Assembly: GCA_029556545.1 (NCBI GenBank)
Contig: JAKQEQ010000100.1
Location: forward strand, 1 to 43,737
DNA from: Candidatus Hydrogenedentota bacterium
GTDB taxonomy: Bacteria > Hydrogenedentota > Hydrogenedentia > Hydrogenedentales > JAGMZX01
Direction of reading: 5' to 3'
DNA length: 43,737 bases
Program-made: the position numbers and the translations under genes
Shown here: piece by piece, positions 8,216 to 17,000 of the stretch
Numbering within the stretch: the stretch's first letter is position 1
Layout of the letters: each line of letters begins with the position of its first letter
Notes under the pieces: model-generated
The model's input: only the letters and a program-made list of their open reading frames with translations
Database searches by the model: none
Told to the model about the DNA's origin: nothing

Positions 8216-8244
8216 GGCGGCGGGCCCGGCCCGGCTTCGCCGCC
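8216..8244 (+). terminator. Hairpin after the Gfo/Idh/MocA gene
   Basis: GGCGGCG (8216-8222) pairs with CGCCGCC (8238-8244) immediately after the stop codon. The T-run is minimal (TGTTATAAT), so it is only terminator-like. A TATAAT box for the next gene begins 8 nt downstream. Confidence 0.4.
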
Positions 8245-8251
8245 GCCGTGT

Positions 8252-8257
8252 TATAAT
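8252..8257 (+). promoter_or_regulatory. TATAAT -10 box upstream of the antitoxin-like gene
   Basis: A consensus TATAAT lies 30 bp before the ATG at 8288. No convincing -35 is seen at 16-18 bp because that region is the preceding hairpin, so the promoter may be weak or need an activator. Confidence 0.4.
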
Positions 8258-8287
8258 CGCATCGAAGCGCTGATCGGAGACCGAAGC

Positions 8288-8530
8288 ATGACGTGTCATG
8301 GCGTTGTGAAGAATGGGACCGTTGTCCTGGACGAACCCGCCACCTTGCCCGAAGGCAGCAGGGTTATTGTCCTGCCCGTGCAGCCGGGCGTCGTGGACTT
8401 GCCGTGGCGCGGGATTGACGCGGAAACGGCGCGGGAACTCCGGGCTCGGCTACAGACATTCGCGGGAGATTGGGACGACCCCGCCATGAACGTCTATGAT
8501 AACTACGATGCCGCCAAGTCCGCGCTATAG
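8288..8530 (+). CDS. Antitoxin-like protein of the AF2212/DUF104 type, without a visible toxin
   Basis: An 80-residue protein beginning with a small beta unit GVVKNGTVVLDEPATLPEGSR, typical of the AF2212-like/UPF0165 antitoxin family, in which a short swapped-hairpin N-terminus is followed by a flexible toxin-binding tail. The tail here is acidic (DWDDPAMNVYDNYDAA). GGAGA precedes the ATG by 7 nt. Such genes normally sit directly upstream of a PIN-domain or RelE-type toxin, but the next 200 bp hold no such gene, only a short tandem repeat and A+T-rich sequence. It is either an orphan, a non-toxin regulator, or the remnant of a lost pair. Confidence 0.6.
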   Translation: MTCHGVVKNGTVVLDEPATLPEGSRVIVLPVQPGVVDLPWRGIDAETARELRARLQTFAGDWDDPAMNVYDNYDAAKSAL

Positions 8531-8559
8531 TCACGTAGTCACGTAGTCACGTTGACACG
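8528..8559 (+). repeat. 8-bp tandem repeat beginning at the antitoxin stop codon
   Basis: TAGTCACG is repeated three times exactly (8528-8551), then once as TTGACACG. The TAG of the first unit is the stop codon of the antitoxin-like gene. The arrangement suggests slippage or scarring at the gene end. Confidence 0.85.
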
Positions 8560-8739
8560 TTGTTCGGAGGCTGACATTTGACGTATCGTCGCGTGACAAA
8601 GGGGTCTTTATATTGGGTGAAATACCCGTGCAACCCGAAGGTGCTTCGGATGGGATATCATGGCGTATATTTAAGTGTATAAGTCGGTTACATATCTAAA
8701 GTGTCCATGTGGTGATCCCATGATTGACAAGGAACCATT

Positions 8740-9036
8740 ATGATGAACCAGAACCAGTGCGTGACCATTGCCGTCGCCCTCATCCTCCTTCTTGGCGCTA
8801 CAGTCATGCCCCCATGGCGCCACGTAGTCGAGCGCCAGGATGGATTCTGGGCCAAGCCGGGACCTTACGCTTTTCTTTTCGCTCCTTCGATTCCCGACAT
8901 CCAGTTCACTGGTGCGCACCCCCGAATCGACTGGCCCCGTCTCGCCCTCGAGTACTTCGCCGTCTTCATCCTGGCCGGTATCGCCCTCGCCATCGACGAG
9001 GCAAGCCGCCAAGCCGCGGGCAACAAGAGACCATAA
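8740..9036 (+). CDS. Small two-helix membrane protein, unknown function
   Basis: A 98-residue protein with a hydrophobic helix at residues 7-24 ending in MPPW, a polar loop of about 40 residues (GYAF-like AYAFLFAP, then HPRIDWPRLALEYF) and a second helix at about 71-86, with a basic tail. The PPW after helix 1 and R-I-D-W-x-R-L before helix 2 recall a loosely conserved set of small two-helix hypothetical proteins in environmental genomes, but no function is known to me. AAGGA lies 6 nt before the ATG at 8740. It follows an A+T-rich patch and has less G+C than flanking genes. Confidence 0.65.
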   Translation: MMNQNQCVTIAVALILLLGATVMPPWRHVVERQDGFWAKPGPYAFLFAPSIPDIQFTGAHPRIDWPRLALEYFAVFILAGIALAIDEASRQAAGNKRP

Positions 9037-9100
9037 GCCTGCTTTCGCCTGTGCCGGCCCCAGTGGTATAGATTGCCTAGGCCGGGGAGGACACCACCCA

Positions 9101-9628
9101 ATGTTTGGACTGTTTTCCAGGAGCAAGGGGGAAAAATGCGCCGAAGAACTGTTCGTAGGCCTGAGCTACATTCTCTCGGTGGAAGAAGATAGTTCCATTC
9201 GCGGACAACAGAGTGTAAGGGCATACCTAGAAAGTATTCCGGGGTATGATGAGAGTAGCTTTCCTGAGTTACTTCCCGGAGTCTTGTTGTTTGCGCTGCA
9301 CGATCAACTTGTCCGCCAGTTCCCGAGCGAAAGCGACGATGTTTACGGCCATCTGGTCCAGTTGGTGAGAGCATCCTTTCCAGCGGTTGCCTTCTCGGTT
9401 CACGACGCCCTAGCCAGGGCAGCCACCGACGCGATGCGGGAACGAGAGTTAAGGAATGAGGAGAGTCCTCTTGCCTCTGTTCCGTACTGTGTCGGGAAAG
9501 CCATGGCCAACCTGGTAAGTGATACGGATCGTCCCGACCTTGCAATCTTCATGGCCCAGCATTTTCTATTCTACTTGGAGGCTGCTGCGCGTCTGGTTAG
9601 TGATGTCGGGAAGAAGTACTTGGGCTGA
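9101..9628 (+). CDS. Hypothetical protein
   Basis: I do not recognise this 175-residue protein. The start at 9101 was chosen because GGGGAGG lies 10 nt upstream; the longer frame only copies the previous gene in another register. It begins MFGLFSRSKGEK and appears helical throughout, with no signal peptide or membrane segment. The middle is rich in Leu and acidic residues, and the C-terminal half has an amphipathic helix ending in FLFYLEAAARLVSD. Codon use is less G+C-biased than in neighbours, which together with the adjacent small membrane gene suggests an acquired segment. It lies 64 bp after the membrane protein gene and could be co-transcribed. Confidence 0.6.
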   Translation: MFGLFSRSKGEKCAEELFVGLSYILSVEEDSSIRGQQSVRAYLESIPGYDESSFPELLPGVLLFALHDQLVRQFPSESDDVYGHLVQLVRASFPAVAFSVHDALARAATDAMRERELRNEESPLASVPYCVGKAMANLVSDTDRPDLAIFMAQHFLFYLEAAARLVSDVGKKYLG

Positions 9629-9838
9629 AATTCGCACTAGATGGCCTGCATTCCATGCGGTAGTATGGCTACCACCGTTACGGGGAATCGCTTTCCATGC
9701 ACGGTTAGTTGTGCCAGCGCAACACGCCCTACGATACGTGCACGCCCTCCGGGAAGATTCGGGCGAATTCCGCTGTTTTTCTCCTTTGTAAGGGCGGCGG
9801 AGCCGCATTCCCTCGAACCACTCCGGGAGACGCAAACA

Positions 9839-11476
9839 GTGTCTGAACACGGCGGCAAACTCGTGGCGCGCACGCTCAAGGCGGCCGGCATCGAGTGCAT
9901 TTTCACCCTCAGCGGCGGCCACATCATGCCCATATACGACGGCTGCCTCGACGAGGGCATCCGCGTCGTCGACGTGCGCCACGAACAGACCGCGGCGCTG
10001 GCGGCGGACGCCTGGTCGCGCGTGCGCCCAGGCAGTATCGGCGTGGCCGCGGTGACCGCCGGCCCCGGCGTCACGAACGCGGCGACCGGTATCGCGAACG
10101 CCTGGCGCGCGAACTCGCCCATGCTCGTCATCGGCGGGCAAGGGCCCTTCGCGAACCTCGGCAAAGGATCGCTCCAGGAGATGGACCACGTCAGCCTCCT
10201 CAAGCCCATCACGAAATACGCAGGGGCTTGCTACGAGACCGAGCGCATCCCCGAGTACATCGAACTCGCCGTACGCCACGCCATTTCCGGCATGCCGGGA
10301 CCGTCTTACCTCGAAATCCCGATGGACATCCTGATCGGCGCGCCGCGTTGGGACGTGAACATCCCGAAGCTTCGCACGGCGCCGCCCGTCGTGTGTCCCG
10401 AATGGAACAGCGTTGTGCAGGCGCTGCGTCACCTCGAAAAGGCCGAACGCCCCATGATGATGGTCGGCACCAGCGTGAAGTGGTCGCAGGCCCAGGGGCC
10501 GCTGAACGCATTCCTCGAGAAGACGGACATCCCCGCCTACGAGAACGGCATGGGCCGCGGCTGCATCCCCCGCGATTCGAGGCATCTCTTCAAGGTGACC
10601 CGCCGCGAAGCCATCGAAACCTGCGACGTCATCGTGCTGGCCGGTTGCGTGCTCGATTTCCGCCTCGCATTCGGCCAGACCATCCCGAAAGAGGCCAAGA
10701 TCATCAAGCTCGAAATGGACAATACCCTGATCGGCTATAACCGATCGGCGGATGCCGCCCTCGTCGGCAATCTGAGCTGTGGCTTCGAGATGATGCTCCA
10801 GGCCATGGAGGAGGAGCATATGCGCCTCGATTTCTCGAAGTACGCCGACCAACTGCGGGAGAAGGAGGCGGCGAAGCGCAAGGAGGACGAAACCGCCGGA
10901 CACAGTGACGAGACGCCCATCCGCGCGAAGCGCCTGTGCCGCGAGATCGCCGATTTCGTCCAGGACGACATGATCGTCATCGGCGACGGCGGAGACATCG
11001 TGGCCTCCGCCGCGAAAGTTATCCCGATTCCGAAGAACGGCTTCTGGCTCGATCCCGGCCCGCTCGGGACATTGGGCGTCGGCGCGCCCTTCGCGATCGC
11101 CGCGCAACTGGCCCACCCCGACAAGCGCGTGCTCGTCGTATTCGGCGACGGCAGCTTCGGGTTCAACGGCTTCGAGTTCGACACCGCCGTCCGGTTCAAT
11201 CTGCCCATCGTCGGCGTGGTCGGCAACGACGCGATGTGGGGGCAGATGCTGCGGCCCCAGGGCGCGCTCTACGGCGCGGACCGCGTTGTCGCGACGGAAC
11301 TCAACAGCGCGCGCTACGACGAGGTGGTCGCCGCGCTCGGCGGCCACGGCGAATACGTGACCGACCCCGCAGACATCCGCCCCGCGCTCGAACGTGCCTT
11401 CGCATCCGGCAAGCCCGCCTGCGTCAACGTGATCATCGAGCAAGACCGCGGCTACAGAGGCGGTTCCTACATCTAG
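9839..11476 (+). CDS. Thiamine diphosphate-dependent enzyme, acetolactate synthase/oxalyl-CoA decarboxylase type
   Basis: A 545-residue ThDP enzyme with the usual three-domain order: N-terminal PYR domain with the cofactor-activating Glu49 in VRHEQTAALAADAW, a central domain (about 185-330), and a C-terminal PP domain with GDGS (436-439) and Asn463, a 25-30 residue GDG-N motif binding Mg-ThDP. The GTG at 9839 has GGGAGA about 9 nt upstream and matches the usual family N-terminus; the longer frame adds an unrelated stretch. The substrate is uncertain. Acetolactate synthase, benzoylformate decarboxylase and oxalyl-CoA decarboxylase all share this layout, and no ilvN, ilvC or frc gene is nearby, so I do not call it ilvB. 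It ends just before a hexamer repeat array. Confidence 0.88.
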   Translation: MSEHGGKLVARTLKAAGIECIFTLSGGHIMPIYDGCLDEGIRVVDVRHEQTAALAADAWSRVRPGSIGVAAVTAGPGVTNAATGIANAWRANSPMLVIGGQGPFANLGKGSLQEMDHVSLLKPITKYAGACYETERIPEYIELAVRHAISGMPGPSYLEIPMDILIGAPRWDVNIPKLRTAPPVVCPEWNSVVQALRHLEKAERPMMMVGTSVKWSQAQGPLNAFLEKTDIPAYENGMGRGCIPRDSRHLFKVTRREAIETCDVIVLAGCVLDFRLAFGQTIPKEAKIIKLEMDNTLIGYNRSADAALVGNLSCGFEMMLQAMEEEHMRLDFSKYADQLREKEAAKRKEDETAGHSDETPIRAKRLCREIADFVQDDMIVIGDGGDIVASAAKVIPIPKNGFWLDPGPLGTLGVGAPFAIAAQLAHPDKRVLVVFGDGSFGFNGFEFDTAVRFNLPIVGVVGNDAMWGQMLRPQGALYGADRVVATELNSARYDEVVAALGGHGEYVTDPADIRPALERAFASGKPACVNVIIEQDRGYRGGSYI

Positions 11477-11500
11477 AGGGCCGGCGAAACGCCTCCTCCG

Positions 11501-11548
11501 CTCGCCCTCGTACTCGTACTCGTACTCGTGCTCGCCCTTGCCCTCGTC
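11501..11548. repeat. Hexamer tandem array (consensus NACGAG on the minus strand)
   Basis: Eight consecutive 6-bp units on the plus strand: CTCGCC, three CTCGTA, CTCGTG, CTCGCC, CTTGCC, CTCGTC. On the minus strand they read as GGCGAG, TACGAG and CACGAG. The array lies between the ThDP enzyme and tRNA-Ala. A related array in the opposite orientation is at 39142-39177. Confidence 0.9.
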
Positions 11549-11642
11549 TTCCGAGCACTCCCAATCACCGTCGGAACCCTGCTGCTCCCAAAGGTTTTGA
11601 CTCTCATCGGGCAGGTCTGCTATCATCAGTTTTCCATTTCAC

Positions 11643-11719
11643 GGGGCTGTAGCTCAGTTTGGGAGAGCGCCGCATTCGCATTGCGGAGGTCGTCGGTTCG
11701 ATCCCGATCAGCTCCACCA
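11643..11719 (+). tRNA. tRNA-Ala (anticodon CGC)
   Basis: A complete cloverleaf: acceptor GGGGCTG/CAGCTCC with the alanine identity pair G3-U70, D arm GCTC/GAGC, anticodon stem CCGCA/TGCGG with loop TTCGCAT (anticodon CGC), T arm GTCGG/CCGAT with TTCGATC. Discriminator A is at 11716 and CCA is encoded at 11717-11719. It reads GCG codons. An open frame on the opposite strand across this gene is spurious. Confidence 0.95.
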
Positions 11720-11774
11720 TCTAAGTCACTGAACGCTGGCGAGTTACAACAAGAGCCCGCCGGCGTCTCCTTTT

Positions 11775-11812
11775 CCGGTTCGGCCGTGACCGCCGGATGC
11801 CGCCTGAACCGG
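11775..11812. repeat. Inverted repeat downstream of tRNA-Ala
   Basis: CCGGTTC (11775-11781) pairs with GAACCGG (11806-11812), with extra GGC/GCC pairing inside. No T-tract follows on the plus strand. It could fold in a transcript but is not a clear terminator. Confidence 0.4.
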
Positions 11813-11913
11813 CGCGGAATCCCTCGATAAGCGCAAGAACCGGGGGAGAAAAGCATTCGATTCGCCGCATCATCCTCGGCAATGCCACGCACCGATTGTG
11901 CCCGACGCTCACC

Positions 11914-11942
11914 TTGACAACGGGGCGGTCCGGACCTACAAT
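11914..11942 (+). promoter_or_regulatory. Near-consensus promoter of the TetR-RND operon
   Basis: TTGACA (11914-11919) and TACAAT (11937-11942) are 17 bp apart, the strongest promoter match in the window. Transcription would begin near 11949, about 70 nt before the regulator start and directly before the operator half-sites. Confidence 0.85.
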
Positions 11943-11951
11943 GTGAACGCT

Positions 11952-11998
11952 GCGTCATGTTTTGAAATGTGGTGACGCCTTTTAGAACGTCGCGTCAC
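11952..11998. promoter_or_regulatory. Candidate TetR operator with three half-sites
   Basis: Half-sites GCGTCA (11952-11957), GTGACGC (11972-11978) and GCGTCAC (11992-11998) alternate in orientation. The last two form a perfect 7-bp inverted repeat with a 13-nt spacer. They start just after the predicted transcription start, so a bound dimer would block the polymerase; binding by the adjacent TetR protein is inferred from position. Confidence 0.6.
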
Positions 11999-12019
11999 AA
12001 ACACTGTCGGGGTCGATTC

Positions 12020-12643
12020 ATGCAAGAGGTGAAGCTTCCGCGCCGCGAACGAGAGAAACTCCGGCATCGCCGCCAGATGCTTGCCGCCGCGCTCGCGCTC
12101 TTTTCAGAGAAGGGCTACCACAACGTCTCGATGCACGAGATCGCGGAGAGCGCCGAGTTCGCCATCGGGACGCTTTACCGATTCTTCGCGAACAAGGAGG
12201 ACCTTTACCGGGCGCTCATGCTCGAACACGCGGAGAAGTTCCACGAGGCGCTTACAAAGGCGTTGGAAACGCCCGATGACGAGATTGAGAAACTCCGTCA
12301 CTATGTTCGCGTCAAGGGCGAGGTCTTCGGCGGCAATCTCTCTTTTGTTCAGCTTTTTCTCGCTGAGAGCAGAGGCGCGAGGGTCAACATCAAGGCCCGC
12401 CTGGATGAAGAGGTTCGAAAAGGGTACGATGAGACCCTGGAACGGCTTGCCTCGGTGTTTAAGCGCGGAATGACGAAGAAACGATTCAAGAGAATCGGCG
12501 ATCCCTACGCGCTGGCCGTGGCCCTCGACAGCGTAGTCAACGCCTTTCTGCTTCTCAGTCTCGAATGGCCTGACCGCTATCCGTATCCCGAGGACCCGGA
12601 CAAGGTCCTGGACATCCTTTTTCGGGGGGTGCTTGAAACGTAG
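12020..12643 (+). CDS. TetR/AcrR family transcriptional regulator of the efflux operon
   Basis: A 207-residue repressor. The N-terminal helix-turn-helix spans about residues 36-57 (VSMHEIAESAEFAIGTLYRFF), with the family hallmark GTLYRFF-NKEDLYRAL. The C-terminal all-helical ligand-binding and dimerisation domain is variable, as usual. The ATG at 12020 was preferred to GTG at 11969, which would fall between operator half-sites. The gene lies 39 bp before the RND adaptor gene on the same strand, the classic place of an AcrR-type local repressor. By analogy it should repress itself and the pump until an efflux substrate binds. Confidence 0.92.
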   Translation: MQEVKLPRREREKLRHRRQMLAAALALFSEKGYHNVSMHEIAESAEFAIGTLYRFFANKEDLYRALMLEHAEKFHEALTKALETPDDEIEKLRHYVRVKGEVFGGNLSFVQLFLAESRGARVNIKARLDEEVRKGYDETLERLASVFKRGMTKKRFKRIGDPYALAVALDSVVNAFLLLSLEWPDRYPYPEDPDKVLDILFRGVLET

Positions 12644-12682
12644 CCGCGTCCGCGGCATTTCGGCTTGAACGGGAGACTTCAG

Positions 12683-14023
12683 ATGTACCGAAACACGCAT
12701 GGTTATCTTCGCAGGCGCTGGACAGCAGTACTTGTTGCCGTGACGAGCGTCTTGCTGCTGGGGGGGTGCGCACAACAGGGACCGCCCGGCGGACCGCCTC
12801 CCGTTCCCGAAGTGGCGTTCGTGACGGTTACGACACAGCAGGTCGTGCTCACCACCGAGTTGCCGGGCCGCACCGCCGCGTACCTCGTCTCCGAAATCCG
12901 GCCTCAAGTAAGCGGTCTAATACAGAAACGCCTCTTTACGGAGGGCGCCGACGTCAAGGCGGGGGACTTGCTCTATCAGATCGACCCGGCGCCTTATCAG
13001 GCAGCGTATGACAGCGCGGCGGCGAATCTTGATGCGGCAAGAAAGGCCGCCGAGAGAATTCGGGCCGCCTTGCAGGCGAGCATCGCGAACGTGACGCGGC
13101 AACAGGCGACCGTGGCGCTTGCCAAGACGGATTTCCAACGCGCTGAGGACCTCTTCAAGGACGCGGCGGTCTCCGCCAGCGACCGGGACCATGCGGCGAC
13201 GAACCTGCAAGTGGCCGAGGCCACCCTTCGCGCGTTCGAGGCGCAGGTCGAGAGCGACCGGGCCGGGATAGCGGCGGCCGAGGCGGGCGTCAAGCAGGCG
13301 GCGGCGGCGCTCGAGGCAGCCCGGATCAATCTCGACTACACCCGGATTACCGCGCCCATTTCCGGCCGCATCGGACGGTCCAACGTGACGGACGGGGCAG
13401 TCGTGACAGCCTACCAGCCGTTACCCCTGGCGACGATCCAACAATTCGACCCGATCTACGTGGATGTCCCCCAATCCACCGCGGAGCTGGCCCGCTTGCG
13501 AAGGAACATGGAGAGCGGCCGTCTCCAAGACACCGACTCGGACCAGAAGACCGTGAAGTTGGTGATGGAAGACGGCGCAATGTATCCGCTGTCGGGGACG
13601 CTCGGGTTCCGCGATGTGACGGTGGACCCGACGACCGGGTCCGTCATCGTGCGGATTGTGGCTCCCAATCCGGAAGGCGTTCTCCTGCCGGGCATGTTCG
13701 TCCGGGCGATTGTCGAGGAGGGCGTCCTGAACGAGGCTATTCTTGTGCCGCACCAGGCGGTATCGCGCGACGCCAAGGGCAATCCTGTGGCTTTGACGGT
13801 GGACGCGAACGGCAAGGCGGAACCCAGGATGTTGGTCGTAGACCGGGACGTCGGCAACCAGTGGCTCGTGTCGTCGGGACTCGCCCCCGGCGATCGTGTG
13901 ATCGTGGAGGGGACGCAGCGCGTGCGGCCGGGCGCACCGGTCAGAGCGGTTCCCTTGGAAGAGGGAAGAACAGCGAACACGGCCCCCGAAAGCGCCTCCC
14001 AAGCGCCCCCCAATTCGAAGTAA
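12683..14023 (+). CDS. RND efflux periplasmic adaptor lipoprotein (AcrA/MexA type)
   Basis: Membrane-fusion protein that bridges the inner-membrane pump and the outer-membrane channel. It has 446 residues. The start at 12683 has GGGAGA 6 nt upstream; the signal ends in LLLGGC with Cys29 lipidated. In order: beta-barrel/lipoyl strand (VSEIRPQVSGLI), a long alpha-helical hairpin with coiled-coil heptads at about 110-200, the second lipoyl half (LDYTRITAPISGRIG), beta-barrel domain, and a C-terminal membrane-proximal domain with VPHQAVSRDAKG and GLAPGDRVIVEG. The tail is Pro/Ser/Ala rich. It lies between the tetR gene and the pump gene, 12 bp before the latter. Confidence 0.96.
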   Translation: MYRNTHGYLRRRWTAVLVAVTSVLLLGGCAQQGPPGGPPPVPEVAFVTVTTQQVVLTTELPGRTAAYLVSEIRPQVSGLIQKRLFTEGADVKAGDLLYQIDPAPYQAAYDSAAANLDAARKAAERIRAALQASIANVTRQQATVALAKTDFQRAEDLFKDAAVSASDRDHAATNLQVAEATLRAFEAQVESDRAGIAAAEAGVKQAAAALEAARINLDYTRITAPISGRIGRSNVTDGAVVTAYQPLPLATIQQFDPIYVDVPQSTAELARLRRNMESGRLQDTDSDQKTVKLVMEDGAMYPLSGTLGFRDVTVDPTTGSVIVRIVAPNPEGVLLPGMFVRAIVEEGVLNEAILVPHQAVSRDAKGNPVALTVDANGKAEPRMLVVDRDVGNQWLVSSGLAPGDRVIVEGTQRVRPGAPVRAVPLEEGRTANTAPESASQAPPNSK

Positions 14024-14035
14024 CGGAGCCACATC

Positions 14036-17000
14036 ATGCTATCGCGATTCTTTCTGGATCGGCCGGTCTTCGCCTGGGTTATCGCCATCTTCATTATGCT
14101 CTTGGGCGCGCTGGCCATCTACAACCTGCCGATCGCCCAGTACCCGAATATCGCCCCGCCGTCCATCGCCATCAGCGCCTTCTATCCCGGGGCTTCTGCG
14201 CAGACCGTGGAAAACAGCGTGACCCAGATCATCGAGCAGAAGATGACCGGCTTCGATGACATGCTTTATCTGTCCGGCACGAGCGATTCGGCGGGGGCCT
14301 CGCGCATCGAGTTGACCTTCAAGCCGGGGACCGACCCGGACCTGGCATGGGCCAAGGTGCAGAACAAGCTGCAACTCGCCATGACCAGTCTGCCGGAAGC
14401 GGTCCAGCGGTCGGGCATCACCGTAAACAAGTCCACACGCAACTATCTGCTGATTGTCAGCCTAATCTCGGAAGACGGTAGTATGAGCGGCCACGATCTC
14501 CGCGACTATGCCGGCTCGAACATCGAGAAGGTGCTGGCGCGTGTGCCCGGCGTCGGCGAAGTCGAGGCGTTCGGCGGGCAGTACGCCATGCGCGTCTGGC
14601 TCGACCTGGACAAGTTGACCGACTACCACTTGACGATGGAGGAGGTAATCCGCGCGCTGCGGGCGTACAACGTCGAGGTCTCCGCAGGCCAGTTCGGCGG
14701 GATTCCGGCGGTCGAGGGCCAGCGCCTGAACGCCTCGATCGTGGTGCAGAATCTGCTCCGGACCCCGGACGAATTCGCCGCGGTGCCCCTGCGCACCAAT
14801 CCCGACGGATCCGTCGTGCGCATCCGCGACGTGGGCCGAACGGAACTCGGCACGCAGTTCTACGATATCGACGCCCGCTACAACGGAAGACCCGCCGCCG
14901 GTCTGGCCATCCGGCAGGCGCCCGGCGCCAACGCATTGAACACGGCCAACGCCGTCAAGGCGCGCCTTGAAGAGATGAGCCGCGACTTTCCGCCGGGGAT
15001 GAAGGTCGTGTATCCCTTCGACACGACGCCGTTCATCAAGGTCGCCATCCGCGAGGCGGTCAAGGCGCTGCTGCAGGCGATTGTGTTGGTGTTTCTGGTC
15101 ATGTGGCTCTTCATGGGGAACATGCGCGCCACGCTGATTCCCACCATCTCGGTGCCGGTGGTGCTCCTGGGCACGTGCGCCATGCTCGGCGTGTTCGGAT
15201 TCTCCATCAATATGCTGACCATGTTCGCCATGGTGCTCGCCATCGGGCTGCTTGTGGACGATACGATCGTCGTGGTGGAAAACGTGGAGCGGATCATGAG
15301 CGAGGAGGGGCTATCGCCGCGGGACGCCACCGCCAAGTCGATGGGGCAGGTCACGAGCGCCTTGATCGGCTTCTTTCTGGTGCTCGCCGCCCTGTTCGGT
15401 CCCATGGCGTTCTTCAGCGGGTCCACCGGCATCATCTACCGCCAGTTCTCCGTGACCATCGTCACGTCCATGCTCCTGTCGGTGATGGTGGCGCTGATCC
15501 TCACGCCGGTGCTCTGCGCGTCGATACTCAGGCCGGTAGTGAAGGGACACGAGGCGGCGGAAGGGGCTGTCTGGTTCCTGCGCCCGTTCTTTCTCTGGTT
15601 TGACCGTGGTTTCTATCGGTTTCGCGACGGCTTCGTGAAGCTGGTGGGTTACGGGCTGGCCCGAAAACTGCGTTTCGTGGCCTTGTATGCAGCGATCGTG
15701 GTCGGCCTGGGATTCCTGGTCATGCGCATGCCCACCGCCTACCTCCCGGAAGAGGACCAGGGAATCCTGCTGTCGCAGGTCATCCTGCCCACGGGCGCGA
15801 CCCTTGAACAGACCCAGGAGGTCGCGGACGAAGTCCGCCGATACTTCATCGAGCACGAGAACGAGGCGATGGAGTCCTGCTTGACGATTGTGGGCGTGGG
15901 CTTTTCCGGTCGGGCGCAGAACAACGCGATGGTGTTCGGCAAATTGAAGGATTGGGACTTGCGCGACAGGCCGGATCTGCGGGCAAAGGCGGTCGCGGGC
16001 CGCGCCATGGCCAGGTTCTCCCAGATTCGCAACGCCATGGTGTTCGCCTTTCCGCCACCGTCCATCCCCGAATTGGGCAGCGCCATCGGGTTCGACTTCC
16101 AGTTGGTGGACCGCGGCGGCGGCGGGCATGACGCGCTGATGCAGGCGCGCAACCAACTCCTGGGCATGGCGGCGCAGGACCCGAGGCTGGCGAGCGTCCG
16201 GCCCAACGGTATGGAGGACGTGCCGGAGTATCGGGTTGACGTGGACTGGGAGAAGGCGGGCGCGCTGGGCGTGCCCATCACCTCCATCCACAGCACGATT
16301 TCGGCGGCTTTCGGCAGCGCTTATGTCAACGACTTCATCCACGGCGGGCGCATCAAACGGGTCTTCGCTCAAGCGGACGCGCCCTATCGCATGCTGCCCA
16401 AAGACATCGAGAAACTCTACGTGCGCAATTCCACAGGGAAGATGGTGCCGTTTCCTTCGTTCGCCTCCGGCCACTGGACCAGCGGGCCGCCCCGGCTCGA
16501 GCGGTTCAACGGGTTTCCGTCCATAAATATCTGGGGCGAGGCCGCGGCGGGCCGAAGCTCGGGCGACGCCATGCAGGCGATGGAGGAACTGACCTTGCGG
16601 TTGCCGCAGGGATTCGGCCATGACTGGACTGGGCTCTCGTACCAGGAACGGCAGGCCGCCGAGCAAACGGGACTGCTCTACACCTTTTCCATCCTGATCG
16701 TGTTCTTGTTCCTCGCGGCCTTGTACGGCAAGTGGGACATCCCGATGGCGGTCCTCATGATCCTGCCTTTGGGCGTCATAGGCGGCTTTGCCGCCGCGAA
16801 CTTGCGCGGGTTCCCGAGCGACGTCTATTTTCAGATCGGCATGTTGAACACCCTCGGATTGGCGACGAAGAACGCCATCCTCATTGTTCAATTCGCAATG
16901 GCCGGCGTGGCGGGGGGAATGGGCTTGATCGAGGCCGCGCTCCAGGCGGTGAAGTTGCGGCTGAGACCAATCCTCATGACGTCCATGACCACCGGCCTGT

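Noticed and set aside
9566-11626. 686-codon antisense frame on the minus strand
   Set aside because: It is the reverse of the ThDP enzyme; its sequence is His/Arg/Asp-rich with no fold, as expected from a G+C-rich antisense frame.
11626-11958. 110-codon minus-strand frame
   Set aside because: It runs through tRNA-Ala in antisense and gives the familiar spurious DRTDDLRNANAA peptide.
15311-16891. 526-codon antisense frame on the minus strand
   Set aside because: It lies wholly opposite the RND pump gene and has no recognisable protein.
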